Part shown: in pieces, positions 31,140-39,731 of the stretch
How the letters are laid out: the number at the start of each line of letters is the position of its first letter
Numbering within the stretch: position 1 is the stretch's first letter
IMG/VR virus record: IMGVR_UViG_3300019360_000016
Location: 1-51,381 of that record
Strand: one strand, 5' to 3'
Source: a virus
Length of the DNA stretch: 51,381 nt
The notes under the pieces: generated by a model
The model's input: only the letters and a program-made list of their open reading frames with translations
Told to the model about the DNA's origin: nothing
Databases searched by the model: none
Made by a program: the position numbers and the translations under genes

Positions 31140-31509
31140 CTTGGGGTTCTCCTAATGACTCCTCACTGGAAGCCCTAACGCCTGTACGCCTAAAGTGATT
31201 GATGCTCTCCGATTCCAGAAACGCAGCCAGCCCCGCACACACCACCGGATCACCTCCTAGCAGTCGCCGCGTGAATGGTTTCCCCTCCTCAATGATCTTC
31301 CGCCCGGCACAAACGAATCCCTGATTGAATCTACCACCCAACTCCATCATCAGCACGTCATCGGAGACAAACTCAATGTGTCCCTGAGCCGCATCCCGTG
31401 CTATCTCCGCACACTGATGGTCGAGGAGCATAGTGAGTGAGTCTGCTGGGTCCTGCATAGAGGGCAATCCACTCAAAAACCGAGCTGCTGCCTCCTTGTT
31501 GTTAACCAC
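31132..31509 (-). CDS. Hypothetical early protein (125 aa)
   Basis: Starts at GTG 31509 with AAGG six bases upstream, overlapping the preceding stop. NNKEAAARFLSGLPSMQDP, FNQGFVCAGRKIIEEGKPF and a Ser/Glu-rich C terminus. Mostly helical, soluble. Ends eight bases inside the HD gene. No family recognised. Confidence 0.68.
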   Translation of the reverse strand: MVNNKEAAARFLSGLPSMQDPADSLTMLLDHQCAEIARDAAQGHIEFVSDDVLMMELGGRFNQGFVCAGRKIIEEGKPFTRRLLGGDPVVCAGLAAFLESESINHFRRTGVRASSEESLGEPQDD

Positions 31510-31678
31510 AAAGCACCTTCTGCCGGTGTAACTTCAACAGTGCTTCCAGAAACCAATTTGAGATCGTGGCGAATACATACTCCCAGTCGTCGGGGTCCTT
31601 GAGGCCGTTCCTGGTCAGTTCGGAACACGCCTCCCCGATTGCCCTGCGGGCGATCACGTCCAGTTGTTCACTTTCCAT
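31502..31678 (-). CDS. Small early protein (58 aa), copy-like neighbour 1
   Basis: ATG 31678: MESEQLDVIARRAIGEACSE, then DDWEYVFATISNWFLEALLK. Helical. GGAG lies upstream. It overlaps both neighbours, and is the same length as the next upstream gene; sequence similarity between them is slight. Confidence 0.65.
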   Translation of the reverse strand: MESEQLDVIARRAIGEACSELTRNGLKDPDDWEYVFATISNWFLEALLKLHRQKVLCG

Positions 31679-31844
31679 CGGTAGGCTCCACCATTTTGTC
31701 GATACGATCCGCCAACCAACCTTCCAGTCGTGCCATAAACTCCTGCCGACAGACCGGGTTCAGCATGTCTGCGATGCCCCTAATGCATATTCGGGCTGCC
31801 GTTTCCGCTTTCTCGATACTTGCTAACTGTTCTCCGACATCCAT
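31668..31844 (-). CDS. Small early protein (58 aa), copy-like neighbour 2
   Basis: ATG 31844 with GGAG upstream: MDVGEQLASIEKAETAARIC, then CRQEFMARLEGWLADRIDKM. Helical, with an arrangement like the downstream 58-residue product. Overlaps the next start by 11 bases. Function unknown. Confidence 0.65.
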   Translation of the reverse strand: MDVGEQLASIEKAETAARICIRGIADMLNPVCRQEFMARLEGWLADRIDKMVEPTDGK

Positions 31845-31856
31845 AACGTGTCTCCG

Positions 31857-32030
31857 TCATAGGCATTGCTCTATTGCGGCCGTAGATGCGTTGGCGAACT
31901 CTGCCTTCTCCAACGCCTTACGTAGTTCATTTCTCTGTGCCATTATTTCGGCATCGAGTTGGCCCAGAAGCTCGATGATCTGCAAGATGGTCTCATCATA
32001 TACTTTAATTTCTTTGATCTTCTTTTTCAT
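31857..32030 (-). CDS. Small coiled-coil protein (57 aa)
   Basis: ATG 32030 with GGAG six bases upstream: MKKKIKEIKVYDETILQIIE, then LLGQLDAEIMAQRNELRKAL. A single coiled coil, probably dimeric. First gene after the palindrome and possible promoter at 32096-32127, so it may be a regulator. Confidence 0.68.
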   Translation of the reverse strand: MKKKIKEIKVYDETILQIIELLGQLDAEIMAQRNELRKALEKAEFANASTAAIEQCL

Positions 32031-32095
32031 CGCTGTCTCCGTTTCGGTTATGGTTGTCACTCTGCCGGAATCCCCTTACACCGGCCCAACTGCCA

Positions 32096-32127
32096 CAGAT
32101 AATCTATCTGCACACCGTCCCATCCAA
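32096..32127 (-). promoter_or_regulatory. Possible promoter with overlapping palindromic operator
   Basis: Minus-strand TTGGAT (32127-32122), 17 bases, GATTAT (32104-32099). The -10 box lies inside CAGATA-ATC-TATCTG (32096-32110), a perfect 6-bp inverted repeat. Lies in the gap between 32146 and 32030. Confidence 0.45.
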
Positions 32128-32145
32128 GAGGACAACACTTACCGC

Positions 32146-32595
32146 TTAACCCTGAATCGCCACCGCCTTGACCGCACCCTTCTTCTTCGAGTTGTAGGTG
32201 TAAATCCGGAGCCGGGCCTTGGTTCCGAACGCCTCACCCAAAGCCAGCACACACCCTTTCGTGGTGCTATCCTGCGGCTTGTCACCGGTCAGGATGGTGG
32301 TGAAGTCCTGGAGGGCGGCTTGGTCGTAGGGGTTATTCCCCCAGAACGCCCGCTCAATCAGGCGGTTCTTGTTGGCCCCGTCAATGACTTGGAACCGGAG
32401 ACACACGTTGAGGAATGACACCCCCTCATCACTCTCCGTGATGAAGGTATCGAGGTCGTTGAACACCGTCTCATAGGTGCCGACATCGGGCAACGGATTA
32501 GCCCGCGTCTTGCTGGCACCCTCCGCACACACCTCGTTCTGGGCGTCCTCAGTGTATTCCTGAAGGTTCTTCAGTACGCTTTCCTTCAGACTCAT
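32146..32595 (-). CDS. Single-stranded-DNA-binding-like (OB-fold type) protein
   Basis: 149 residues: a helical start (SLKESVLKNLQEYTEDAQNE), then beta-rich YETVFNDLDTF, FLNVCLRFQVIDGANKNRLI, ARLRIYTYNSKKKG. This layout is that of DUF669/DUF2815-like phage ssDNA-binding proteins, which sit beside RecA-like ATPases as here. It would coat ssDNA during replication and recombination. Assignment is by pattern and context. Confidence 0.65.
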   Translation of the reverse strand: MSLKESVLKNLQEYTEDAQNEVCAEGASKTRANPLPDVGTYETVFNDLDTFITESDEGVSFLNVCLRFQVIDGANKNRLIERAFWGNNPYDQAALQDFTTILTGDKPQDSTTKGCVLALGEAFGTKARLRIYTYNSKKKGAVKAVAIQG

Positions 32596-32598
32596 AAC

Positions 32599-33441
32599 TT
32601 ATCCCTTCTTCTTGTCATTGTGGGTCGCCATTGCAGTAATCGACTTCTGGAAGATCGCGTCGTAGGCATCCCACAACTCCGACGAATCTCCGCTCTGTGG
32701 CCACTCCGGAAACTCCTCCGGCAACCAGACACGCGTTTTCGGGTTGGCCAAACTGGTACGCCTTCCGGGACGGGTAGAAACATGGTACAGGAGTTTCTTG
32801 TCCATTTTCTCCTTCCCGGATTTGGGGTCCACGACTGTCACCGGAATCCACTCCAGACCTAGAGTGAATATGTGATGACAGTCCTGCTCCAAATACTTCA
32901 ACACTGAGGCAGGCAGTAGGGCCTCAGTAACAATCTCCTCCTTTTCTCCGGTTTTGGATATGAGTTTCTTACGCAGGTGGTCGGTCATCAACAGCCAATA
33001 ACCAGCCCGAAGTAGTTCCAGCCACATGTTCCGCATGTTAGCGGCCACCTTGTTGTGGTCGAAACCGGTAATCTCCTCCACCCCCAACTGCTTCCGGGTG
33101 TACTCGTTGGCGAAACCGAGGAACCCGCCACCTGGGTCCCAAATCACCACATCGTAACGGCGATCCGGACCATTGGCTTCGGCGTCTGCCAGCAACGTTT
33201 TGTGTACCGCCATATATTCGTCGTGGCTGGACACCTGCAATCGGTCGGAGCGAGGATTGACTACGTATCTACCTCCGCCTCCGGGGTCCGCATCCACATG
33301 AATACTCCTTGGGCACCCTCTGACGAAGGAGGTCTTTCCGCTTCCGGGCAGTCCCCGAATAACGAGAAAGCAGTGGTGAGCCTTGCCTGGGTCGAACTTC
33401 CCGCCGATTGAGAACTTATCCCATCCGACTGACTTGGACAT
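32599..33441 (-). CDS. Sak4-like RecA-fold ATPase
   Basis: 280 residues. Walker A GLPGSGKTS near 31-39; IHVDADPGGGG; Walker B-like YDVVIWDPGG near 108; a sensor region WLLMTDHLRKK. Phage AAA_24/Sak4 ATPases of this size catalyse strand annealing or recombination with an SSB, encoded next. Start at 33441 lies inside the upstream small gene. Confidence 0.82.
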   Translation of the reverse strand: MSKSVGWDKFSIGGKFDPGKAHHCFLVIRGLPGSGKTSFVRGCPRSIHVDADPGGGGRYVVNPRSDRLQVSSHDEYMAVHKTLLADAEANGPDRRYDVVIWDPGGGFLGFANEYTRKQLGVEEITGFDHNKVAANMRNMWLELLRAGYWLLMTDHLRKKLISKTGEKEEIVTEALLPASVLKYLEQDCHHIFTLGLEWIPVTVVDPKSGKEKMDKKLLYHVSTRPGRRTSLANPKTRVWLPEEFPEWPQSGDSSELWDAYDAIFQKSITAMATHNDKKKG

Positions 33442-33572
33442 ACTTGTTCCTTCACATTAGATGTTTCGGTTTTCGGAGACCTATCCCCGAAAATGGTATC
33501 CCACTTCCTCGAATACTCCTCGTAACTAATTTGGCGGGGACGAATCCGGCTCCCCTTACCGTTCCTTGTCAT
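33261..33572 (-). CDS. Small hypothetical protein with long 3' overlap
   Basis: 103 residues from ATG 33572 (GGAG eight bases upstream). The non-overlapping start MTRNGKGSRIRPRQISYEEY, then SRKWDTIFGDRSPK, looks like genuine protein. The last 60 codons lie over the ATPase gene in another frame and are Ser/Pro-rich. Possibly a nuclease accessory; no family recognised. Confidence 0.6.
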   Translation of the reverse strand: MTRNGKGSRIRPRQISYEEYSRKWDTIFGDRSPKTETSNVKEQVCPSQSDGISSQSAGSSTQARLTTAFSLFGDCPEAERPPSSEGAQGVFMWMRTPEAEVDT

Positions 33573-33649
33573 TCCAGGTACTCCGCAGGATATCAGATAG
33601 ACAGATCAAAGTCAAGAGGCTCAACACCACAACTACCATCCCGGCCCTC

Positions 33650-34837
33650 TCAGTTGATTTCCAGTTCAATCGACTTCGCAGTATCTCGGACATACAACCT
33701 CGGAATTATGTGGGCCCACTCCGCCGGGCTCCTCGCCGAACACAGCGGCAGAAACTCACACGGAGCACGTCCTGGTCCCCCCCTACACAGGAACGTATTC
33801 TTGGTGCGGGTAAACTTATGTACCCGCGTAGCCCCACTACAGGCTGCATCCGCTTCCCGCAGGTGGACCTGAAACTCATAGGCCAACACCGGCTCCTCAT
33901 ACCTATGCCAGTAGGGCTCCGGCATGGCGGCGGGACCACCGGCGGTGGAAGTGGGGTGCGTGCCCTCATACCACGACTTCGCTTCCGCCAACCACTCCTC
34001 CGAGGACTGCTTCTGCTTCTGGCGAATGGTCGGACGCTGAATCGCCTCATACACCATACCCACAACCGGAGTGTCCTTCGGCAGCGGGGCGTGGACCGTT
34101 TCCCCATTCAGTGTCGTTGTCACAGTAGCCTTGCCGGATTGGAGATAGGCCAGAGCCGCCAACCTATACATGCGGGTCTGGGGATCGAAGGGGGCAGTGG
34201 AATGAAACTTCACCGGATCATCCCCGGTGATCTTAATGTCTGCCACCCACAACTCCTTCTCCTGGGTGTCGTACATCAACCGATCCATGATGCACTTCAA
34301 CGATGTAGCTAGGCCGGGTAAATCCATGTTGACTTCCACTTCAGTTGCCACCGTTTTGAAATTCTCCGGCAGCTTGTACTTCTCCCAGAACAACTGTGCC
34401 ACCACAGAAGCCAAGGCGAAATCTCCGAGTAGTGACTTCTCCAACTCCTCCTTCGACTTACGACAGTCGGGTTCGGCAGCTATATCTTTGAGGAGTTTCG
34501 CCGTAGCCTTGCGGCCAGCGTTGAGGGCTTCAGACACCCCCACCCCGTCGTGGAGGCTACCGATAATTGCATGGCCAATAGTCCCCGTTTCCCGTGCCGA
34601 CGAGTACCCCTTCTGTTTGAGTTGATACCGATGCCGCAACATGAACTTCATCAGGCAGTCCTGGAGCGTACCGAACATAGACGGGGAGAGGCGGGGTCTC
34701 ACCGACTCCCACCCCACAAACATATTCCAGTTATCGTTGGAGGGCGTACCGGTCCCGGACACCGCCCACTCCTCGAAGGTTTGTACCCCGTTAGTCTTGT
34801 TGTATCCCAGTACCGGTAGGGCAATTGTCTCCGACAT
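33650..34837 (-). CDS. PD-(D/E)XK nuclease, RecB/Cas4-like
   Basis: 395 residues. RLSPSMFGTLQDCLMKFMLR is the classic N-terminal helix with the first cluster cysteine; GTIGHAII follows. The nuclease core is LKCIMDRLMYD and LWVADIKIT (D, then DxK near 220-250), then QTRMYRLAALAYLQ. A C-terminal FLCRGGPGRAPCEFLPLC supplies three further cysteines for an Fe-S cluster, as in Cas4 and AddB. Likely an exonuclease for recombination or host-DNA breakdown. AAAGGA precedes the ATG. Confidence 0.85.
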   Translation of the reverse strand: MSETIALPVLGYNKTNGVQTFEEWAVSGTGTPSNDNWNMFVGWESVRPRLSPSMFGTLQDCLMKFMLRHRYQLKQKGYSSARETGTIGHAIIGSLHDGVGVSEALNAGRKATAKLLKDIAAEPDCRKSKEELEKSLLGDFALASVVAQLFWEKYKLPENFKTVATEVEVNMDLPGLATSLKCIMDRLMYDTQEKELWVADIKITGDDPVKFHSTAPFDPQTRMYRLAALAYLQSGKATVTTTLNGETVHAPLPKDTPVVGMVYEAIQRPTIRQKQKQSSEEWLAEAKSWYEGTHPTSTAGGPAAMPEPYWHRYEEPVLAYEFQVHLREADAACSGATRVHKFTRTKNTFLCRGGPGRAPCEFLPLCSARSPAEWAHIIPRLYVRDTAKSIELEIN

Positions 34838-35378
34838 ACAATCCTTTCAGGAAATCTAAATCTTTACTGTTCCGGGCCTGACGAACATGACTCCACAGCA
34901 CTCGAATCACCGTTTCCCCCAACCGCTTCGGGTTCACCTTGGGGAGCCACAACAACCGAACATTCAGGCGGGCCATCTCCACAAGCAGCTTGTCCAAAAC
35001 CTCATCACTCGACTTGTAGGTTTCGCGGCGAAGTCCCGTGAAGGCATTGAGGTCCCCATCCAGGAGCAGATACTTCACCCCCGGTAGGTCGGCAAACTTC
35101 TGCCACGCCTTACTCGCCCGCACTCGGTCCGACTTGCTGAACCAATTCTTGTAACACTCATCGAGGTCCTTCTTGCGCTCCAGGGCTGCGATGTTCTGCA
35201 AGGCTTGTCCGCTTACTCGTAGGTAATAGTCGCCTGCCGCAATTTGCTCCGTGGTCTGTTGGATGCGGTAGAGCCGAGACTTCCCTGAGATATCCGTCAG
35301 ATACATGGTCTCCGGAAACCGCAACCTATACTTCGGTTTCTCGTTCCGGTCGATCACCACTTCCAAAATCGGGAGCAT
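34791..35378 (-). CDS. ERCC4/XPF-type nuclease
   Basis: 195 residues. D10 in EVVIDRNEKP, GDYYLR (49-54) and the signature ERKKDLD (67-73, ERKx3D), then VKYLLLDGDLNAF, make the ERCC4 nuclease core. Phage members cleave branched or flapped DNA. It overlaps the RecB-like gene by 47 bases and follows the GroES-like gene. Confidence 0.83.
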   Translation of the reverse strand: MLPILEVVIDRNEKPKYRLRFPETMYLTDISGKSRLYRIQQTTEQIAAGDYYLRVSGQALQNIAALERKKDLDECYKNWFSKSDRVRASKAWQKFADLPGVKYLLLDGDLNAFTGLRRETYKSSDEVLDKLLVEMARLNVRLLWLPKVNPKRLGETVIRVLWSHVRQARNSKDLDFLKGLYVGDNCPTGTGIQQD

Positions 35379-35701
35379 CAGGCACCGAAACCTTCAACGA
35401 ACATGGTCTCCCCGGAAGCCGTCACACCGAATGCGAGGACGGTTTTCTCCGGCAACATCAGGTACAGTTGGCCCCCGATTCGGACCTCCTGCCCGCCGTA
35501 CTCACTAAACAATACCCGCATGCCCGGTTTCCAAGTGTTTAGACAGGCATTGCCCACCCCGACCACAGTTCCGGTATTCTCCTGCACCTTGGCGGAATCC
35601 GGCAACTCAATCCCGGTCTCTATCGCCTTCACCGGTGGGTCCGGCACAATCATCAGTTGGGCTCCCACCAGTCTCCACCGAACAGCATCCGTTTTTGCCA
35701 C
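35378..35701 (-). CDS. GroES-like co-chaperonin
   Basis: 107 residues from GTG 35701, with GGAG eight bases upstream. GIELPDSAKVQENTGTVVGV is the mobile loop and first strand pair; PGMRVLFSEYGGQEVRIGG and YLMLPEKTVLAF match the GroES core. It would cap the host GroEL, perhaps to fold capsid or other phage proteins. It is in the early block, next to nuclease genes rather than head genes. Confidence 0.85.
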   Translation of the reverse strand: MAKTDAVRWRLVGAQLMIVPDPPVKAIETGIELPDSAKVQENTGTVVGVGNACLNTWKPGMRVLFSEYGGQEVRIGGQLYLMLPEKTVLAFGVTASGETMFVEGFGA

Positions 35702-35963
35702 GTCTAGTTCTCCACAGTAAGGCCCCTACAGCACTAACCATTAGGGCTCCTCCCCCAATCCACACCGTGTTTTCCAGGAGTCCCGCATACCACGGTGCCC
35801 CGTAGTACACGGTACTCTTTTGGTGAGCGTTGTCACCGGCCACCTGCTCCGTGCGGCTCCGGCCTAACTCCGCCCCGCACCCCACCATGATATACCCCAG
35901 GAGGAGCAAAGTCAAGAGGCCGTAAATTATCGCCTTCCACCACTGCCACCGCATTCGGGCCAT
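35607..35963 (-). CDS. Two-helix membrane protein
   Basis: 118 residues from ATG 35963 (GGAG upstream). Helix 1 IIYGLLTLLLLGYIMVGCG (about 12-30), a loop of about 45 residues, helix 2 IGGGALMVSAVGALLW (about 70-86), then a basic cytoplasmic stretch. The final 32 codons overlap the GroES-like gene in another frame. May be exclusion-related or holin-like. Confidence 0.68.
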   Translation of the reverse strand: MARMRWQWWKAIIYGLLTLLLLGYIMVGCGAELGRSRTEQVAGDNAHQKSTVYYGAPWYAGLLENTVWIGGGALMVSAVGALLWRTRRGKNGCCSVETGGSPTDDCAGPTGEGDRDRD

Positions 35964-36178
35964 TCGGGTCTCCACAAGGGTTCATTGGTTCTGGCTCTCG
36001 GTTTTCCGGGAACCGCACATCCCGCCGCGTCCCCACAACTCCTCCCCACCTCATACCGGAGTCGTTCAGTTAACTCCGCCCTGGTTATGGGGTCCGTATC
36101 CGGGTGGGGAGTCAGTAATGCTACCCGGTCTAGGATGCGGTCTGGGTCCACGTCCTCAAGTGATTCGACAATTCTCAT
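35927..36178 (-). CDS. Small early protein (83 aa)
   Basis: ATG 36178 with AAAGGA upstream: MRIVESLEDVDPDRILDRVA, then DPITRAELTERLRYEVGRSC. Helical, acidic start, Pro/Gly/Arg-rich end overlapping the membrane-protein gene. Follows the polymerase gene by 19 bases. Function unknown. Confidence 0.68.
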   Translation of the reverse strand: MRIVESLEDVDPDRILDRVALLTPHPDTDPITRAELTERLRYEVGRSCGDAAGCAVPGKPRARTNEPLWRPEWPECGGSGGRR

Positions 36179-36197
36179 CTCTCTGATCCTTTGAGAG

Positions 36198-38879
36198 TTA
36201 CGCCCTGGTGGTGAGGATTTTCACCTCAGCATCCAGGGGGCATGTTCTCCCGTAATGTTGTTCAAGTTGGTGCCAGAAGGGTACATCTCTCAGGTGCCGG
36301 AGACAGACCTCTTCCACCACCGGGTACTCCGCCTTCGGGCATTCCACTAGCATTGAGTCGTAAATCTTCAGGTTGGACATAGCCGCCATGTCTCGTGCCC
36401 TAAACTCCTCCTCCACCCACCATGAGGCGTCAATCAGCGTGTCGGCGGCGAGGGTCTGAATGGGGAAGTTGGATATTTCGTTGATCTTGTTCTGGGTTCC
36501 CCTCACTCCGCCCACAAAGAGTCGTGACTGTCCGAGCACCGGTAGGGCGGCGTACCTAGTCGCCACGGTGGACTTGATCCACTGCTCCTGCCACCGCCCA
36601 AACTCCTTGTGATCGGAGTAGTAGGCGGATATAAGTTTCTGCCAGAATCGCACCGGAAGCAGCAACTTATTGTCCCTCGCGGCTGTCTCCATGAGTTTGC
36701 GGGCTCCGGCTTTGAATAGCACTGCGAAGTTCACCGTTTTCCCCAACTGCCTCCAAGTTTTCACCCCCGGCGTGTCTTTGGTGGCGGTAGGGCCTGAGAA
36801 CAGTTGCTCCAACCAGTCCCGTTCTACTCCGGCGAATTGGTTGAGGTTCCCCGTTTTCATGTAGTCACGCATTTCGCGGAGAATCATCAACCCTGTGGTG
36901 AGGTGTATGTCACGGTCGAGGCGGTAGTCCTCCAGCATCAAGGGGTCCCCTGACACCAAGGCGGCGGTCCTGAGTTCAATCTGGCTCTCATCCCCTTCAC
37001 ACAGGACGCCCGGTGAAAACCGGGTCCACAGGGTGCGTTTCAGCGGCTTCGACAAATTGAGCAGGCCCGGATTGCGGCAGGTAATTCGTCCCTGCTTGGT
37101 GCCCCCCGACGACGTATCCTCAAACTGGCTGGGGATAACGTACCAAGTCGGGTAGGCGGTGTCAGTTAGTAGGCAGGACGCCTTGGAGAGTTCCGTTTGC
37201 CCCTTAACTTTTCTGCCCACCAGAAGCGGACGGGTGTATCGGGAAACGGTGTCTCTGAGAGTTTTGAACCTCTGTATGCACCGAACCTTCCGAGCGGACT
37301 CACAGTAAGGATCAAGATTACCAAGTAGCAGATTGAAGTTCTCATCACCGGCGGATATCTCCTTGGTTTTGGGGGTCCGTTTCACTCGCCGATCATTGTG
37401 GAGATTGGCTAAAATCAATGCCTCCTCCATGACCGCCGAGTACCACCCCTTCACTCCCTTACCGTCCAATTTCCCCTGCCACCTAGTTTGTGCATATCGT
37501 CGTAGTCGGTCTGCACGAACGTTGCTAGTGCCCTGAATCTCGGCAACAACACGGCTGTCGATAGTGACTCCTCGCTCTGAGGCGTACATCGCCCACCACA
37601 ACAATCTATTGTAGTGGTCGTAGCAGGCCGGGGAGAGTTTGTCCGTTTCCGGGTAGTCGCGGCGGATGCTTTCCACCAACGATTCATAGTTGACAAGAGT
37701 GGCCACCGTATCTTTGGCGTTGTAGTCATAAAGTCGAGAGTCCTCCACAGACGGGTAACGATGGGTTTTGAGATTCAGTTCCTCATCGTAGTCAGCCACC
37801 ATGAGGAGTTTGGAGAGGTTCTTGAGGCTGCGTTCTGGCCGAACCTCACTGAACAGGTAGTTAATGACGCCCAATTCAATCAGTTTCCACCGGGTGTGGT
37901 TGAAGGTACGGCCCCACGGATACGCAGCCCGCAGGAACATCACATCAAACGGGATGTTCATACCCAAGAGTGTACGGCAGCCCCGTTTCCAGGAGTAATC
38001 CAGCAGGGCCCTAAACGATTTCCGCCCCTCCCGTGTCTGCATGTTGTATACCGCCGTCCGTAACCCGTCCGGGGTCCTCCATGAAACCGCAGCAGTTTGA
38101 ATGAGTTGATTCCGGCGGCACTGATCTGTCACCAAGGAGCGTGTCGGCTGGAACACGGTCTGCTTGGGGAGGCCCTCTATGCAGCCATAGGTCTCAAAAT
38201 CCAACGATAGGAGGTCGGGCACAAACTCCCCGACGGAGACTGCATTCCACTCCAATGTGGGCACTTCCGCTCTGGTGGGGATGTTTCCCGTTTCCAGGTA
38301 GGTCACAAGGAGATTGAGGTGATCAGCTACGTTGGCGGCTTCCTCTGGGGCCCGGTCCTTCATGAGTGCGGCCGGGTTCGAGGTCCAGAACACCGGCACC
38401 GAAACCGCCCCCACCGACACCGAACGGCCCTGCTGATAGAGGGCCTTCTCCAACGGTTGACTAATTAGGCTGCGGGAGGCTCCGGCACCAGCACCTAGAA
38501 TTACCACCCTCCTGTACTGGGCGGCTAGGGTTGCCACATCTTCCACGAGATGGGCATGGCACTGTTTGTACTGTCCCTGTGTCGGCTTCACATCCTTCGG
38601 GGGGCAACACCTCACCGCATTGGTGACGTAGATATCGGCGAAACGGCTAAGCCCCGCCGATCTCAGGTACACCGACTCAAGTAGTCGTCCGGACGGTCCG
38701 GTGAAGTGGGCGTTGAGGGTGTCCTCCACCACTCCGGGACAATCACCGACAATCAGTAGGGCAGTATCTCCGTTTTCGGGGCCTGACTGTATAAGCCTTG
38801 TACCAATCCCGATGTTGGTACACGTCTCCCAAAGATCACAATTCCGACATTCCGGGTGGGGATTAAGCACTGGCAACAT
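36198..38879 (-). CDS. Family-4 uracil-DNA glycosylase fused to family A DNA polymerase
   Basis: 893 residues from ATG 38879, six bases after the previous stop. UDG4 domain (1-200): C11 and C14, GDCPGVVEDTLNAHFTGPSG, YVTNAVRCCPPKDVKPT and a fourth Cys near 108, the Fe-S set of family 4. The catalytic HPS/A motif reads SNPAAL, Asn for His. Proofreading domain: LLSLDFETYG (DxE), NIPFDVMFL, YNAKD. Polymerase: RITCRNPGLLNLS, DESQIELR (motif A, canonical DYSQIELR), KTVNFAVLF (motif B), KIYDSMLVE (motif C, YDS for HDE). It copies the genome and may excise or sense uracil. Confidence 0.92.
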   Translation of the reverse strand: MLPVLNPHPECRNCDLWETCTNIGIGTRLIQSGPENGDTALLIVGDCPGVVEDTLNAHFTGPSGRLLESVYLRSAGLSRFADIYVTNAVRCCPPKDVKPTQGQYKQCHAHLVEDVATLAAQYRRVVILGAGAGASRSLISQPLEKALYQQGRSVSVGAVSVPVFWTSNPAALMKDRAPEEAANVADHLNLLVTYLETGNIPTRAEVPTLEWNAVSVGEFVPDLLSLDFETYGCIEGLPKQTVFQPTRSLVTDQCRRNQLIQTAAVSWRTPDGLRTAVYNMQTREGRKSFRALLDYSWKRGCRTLLGMNIPFDVMFLRAAYPWGRTFNHTRWKLIELGVINYLFSEVRPERSLKNLSKLLMVADYDEELNLKTHRYPSVEDSRLYDYNAKDTVATLVNYESLVESIRRDYPETDKLSPACYDHYNRLLWWAMYASERGVTIDSRVVAEIQGTSNVRADRLRRYAQTRWQGKLDGKGVKGWYSAVMEEALILANLHNDRRVKRTPKTKEISAGDENFNLLLGNLDPYCESARKVRCIQRFKTLRDTVSRYTRPLLVGRKVKGQTELSKASCLLTDTAYPTWYVIPSQFEDTSSGGTKQGRITCRNPGLLNLSKPLKRTLWTRFSPGVLCEGDESQIELRTAALVSGDPLMLEDYRLDRDIHLTTGLMILREMRDYMKTGNLNQFAGVERDWLEQLFSGPTATKDTPGVKTWRQLGKTVNFAVLFKAGARKLMETAARDNKLLLPVRFWQKLISAYYSDHKEFGRWQEQWIKSTVATRYAALPVLGQSRLFVGGVRGTQNKINEISNFPIQTLAADTLIDASWWVEEEFRARDMAAMSNLKIYDSMLVECPKAEYPVVEEVCLRHLRDVPFWHQLEQHYGRTCPLDAEVKILTTRA

Positions 38880-38884
38880 ACAGG

Positions 38885-39706
38885 TTACACCGCCTTCTGC
38901 ATCCAACGGGGCCACTGATCCAAAGCCGGAGTTGAACCACCGTCCATTACATCCGACGCAATCCCTGCCACCGTGTTGCGGGCTTGGCTGATGGTAAACT
39001 TCGACAGGTCGCCCCGGACTTGGAAGGGTAACGAGTTTTGCGGTTTCGTCGGGAATATACAATCCGTGATGATGAGATGTCCCGGATTGAGGAAGGCACT
39101 GGGACCTTCCACTCTGGGGGCTCGTAGGTTTTGTATGTAGGCGTATCGGAAATTGCCGATACTGGGTGTCCGATATCCTGTGTTCACCTCCACGGCGGTC
39201 ATGAGGATATTCTCGCACTTGTCGGCCAAGATTCCTTTACTTGCCCATCGATCCTGGACCCACTCCTTATCCGGCTTAGCTCCTCCACAGATCACGCCAT
39301 CCAACCAGAGATTTCTAACATTCACCGCCGATAAGGCATCATCACTGGACTGCCTCATAGTGGAATGGCGTATGAGGCACATCTCAATGTCCCCCACCGA
39401 CAGACTCCGCCAGCCACCCAACGGGATTTCCGTTTTCAATTCCTCGATAGGTTTCCCATAGGCGGCGTCGAACAAACAATCGAATATCCCCAAAGCCCCA
39501 ATGTTAAGGAATCCAGTTTGGCCGCTCCGCACCGTCAGTCCTACGGCGGTAACAGAGGCAAAGTCTCGAATCTCCACCGGCTTCTTGACCAGTGTCACGC
39601 CCGGTAACAGCAGCAGGACGGCTCCCGGTTCCCCCTTGATGACGGTGGTAGGGGCATCCGGGGCCTTGTCGATGAGGTCCTGAAGCGTTGAAACTACCTG
39701 TAACAT
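38885..39706 (-). CDS. Right-handed beta-helix (pectate-lyase-like) protein
   Basis: 273 residues from ATG 39706 (GGAG upstream). Repeated short strands (LTVRSGQTGFLNIGALGIFD; SVGDIEMCLIRHSTMRQSSD; AVNVRNLWLDGVICGG; GILADKCENILMTAVEV) are those of a parallel beta-helix such as pectate lyases and tailspikes. No signal peptide. It is the first gene after the early promoter, an odd place for a tailspike. Activity on polysaccharide is possible; the exact substrate cannot be read. Confidence 0.78.
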   Translation of the reverse strand: MLQVVSTLQDLIDKAPDAPTTVIKGEPGAVLLLLPGVTLVKKPVEIRDFASVTAVGLTVRSGQTGFLNIGALGIFDCLFDAAYGKPIEELKTEIPLGGWRSLSVGDIEMCLIRHSTMRQSSDDALSAVNVRNLWLDGVICGGAKPDKEWVQDRWASKGILADKCENILMTAVEVNTGYRTPSIGNFRYAYIQNLRAPRVEGPSAFLNPGHLIITDCIFPTKPQNSLPFQVRGDLSKFTISQARNTVAGIASDVMDGGSTPALDQWPRWMQKAV

Positions 39707-39731
39707 TCGTGGCTCTCCGTGTTTAGGCTAT

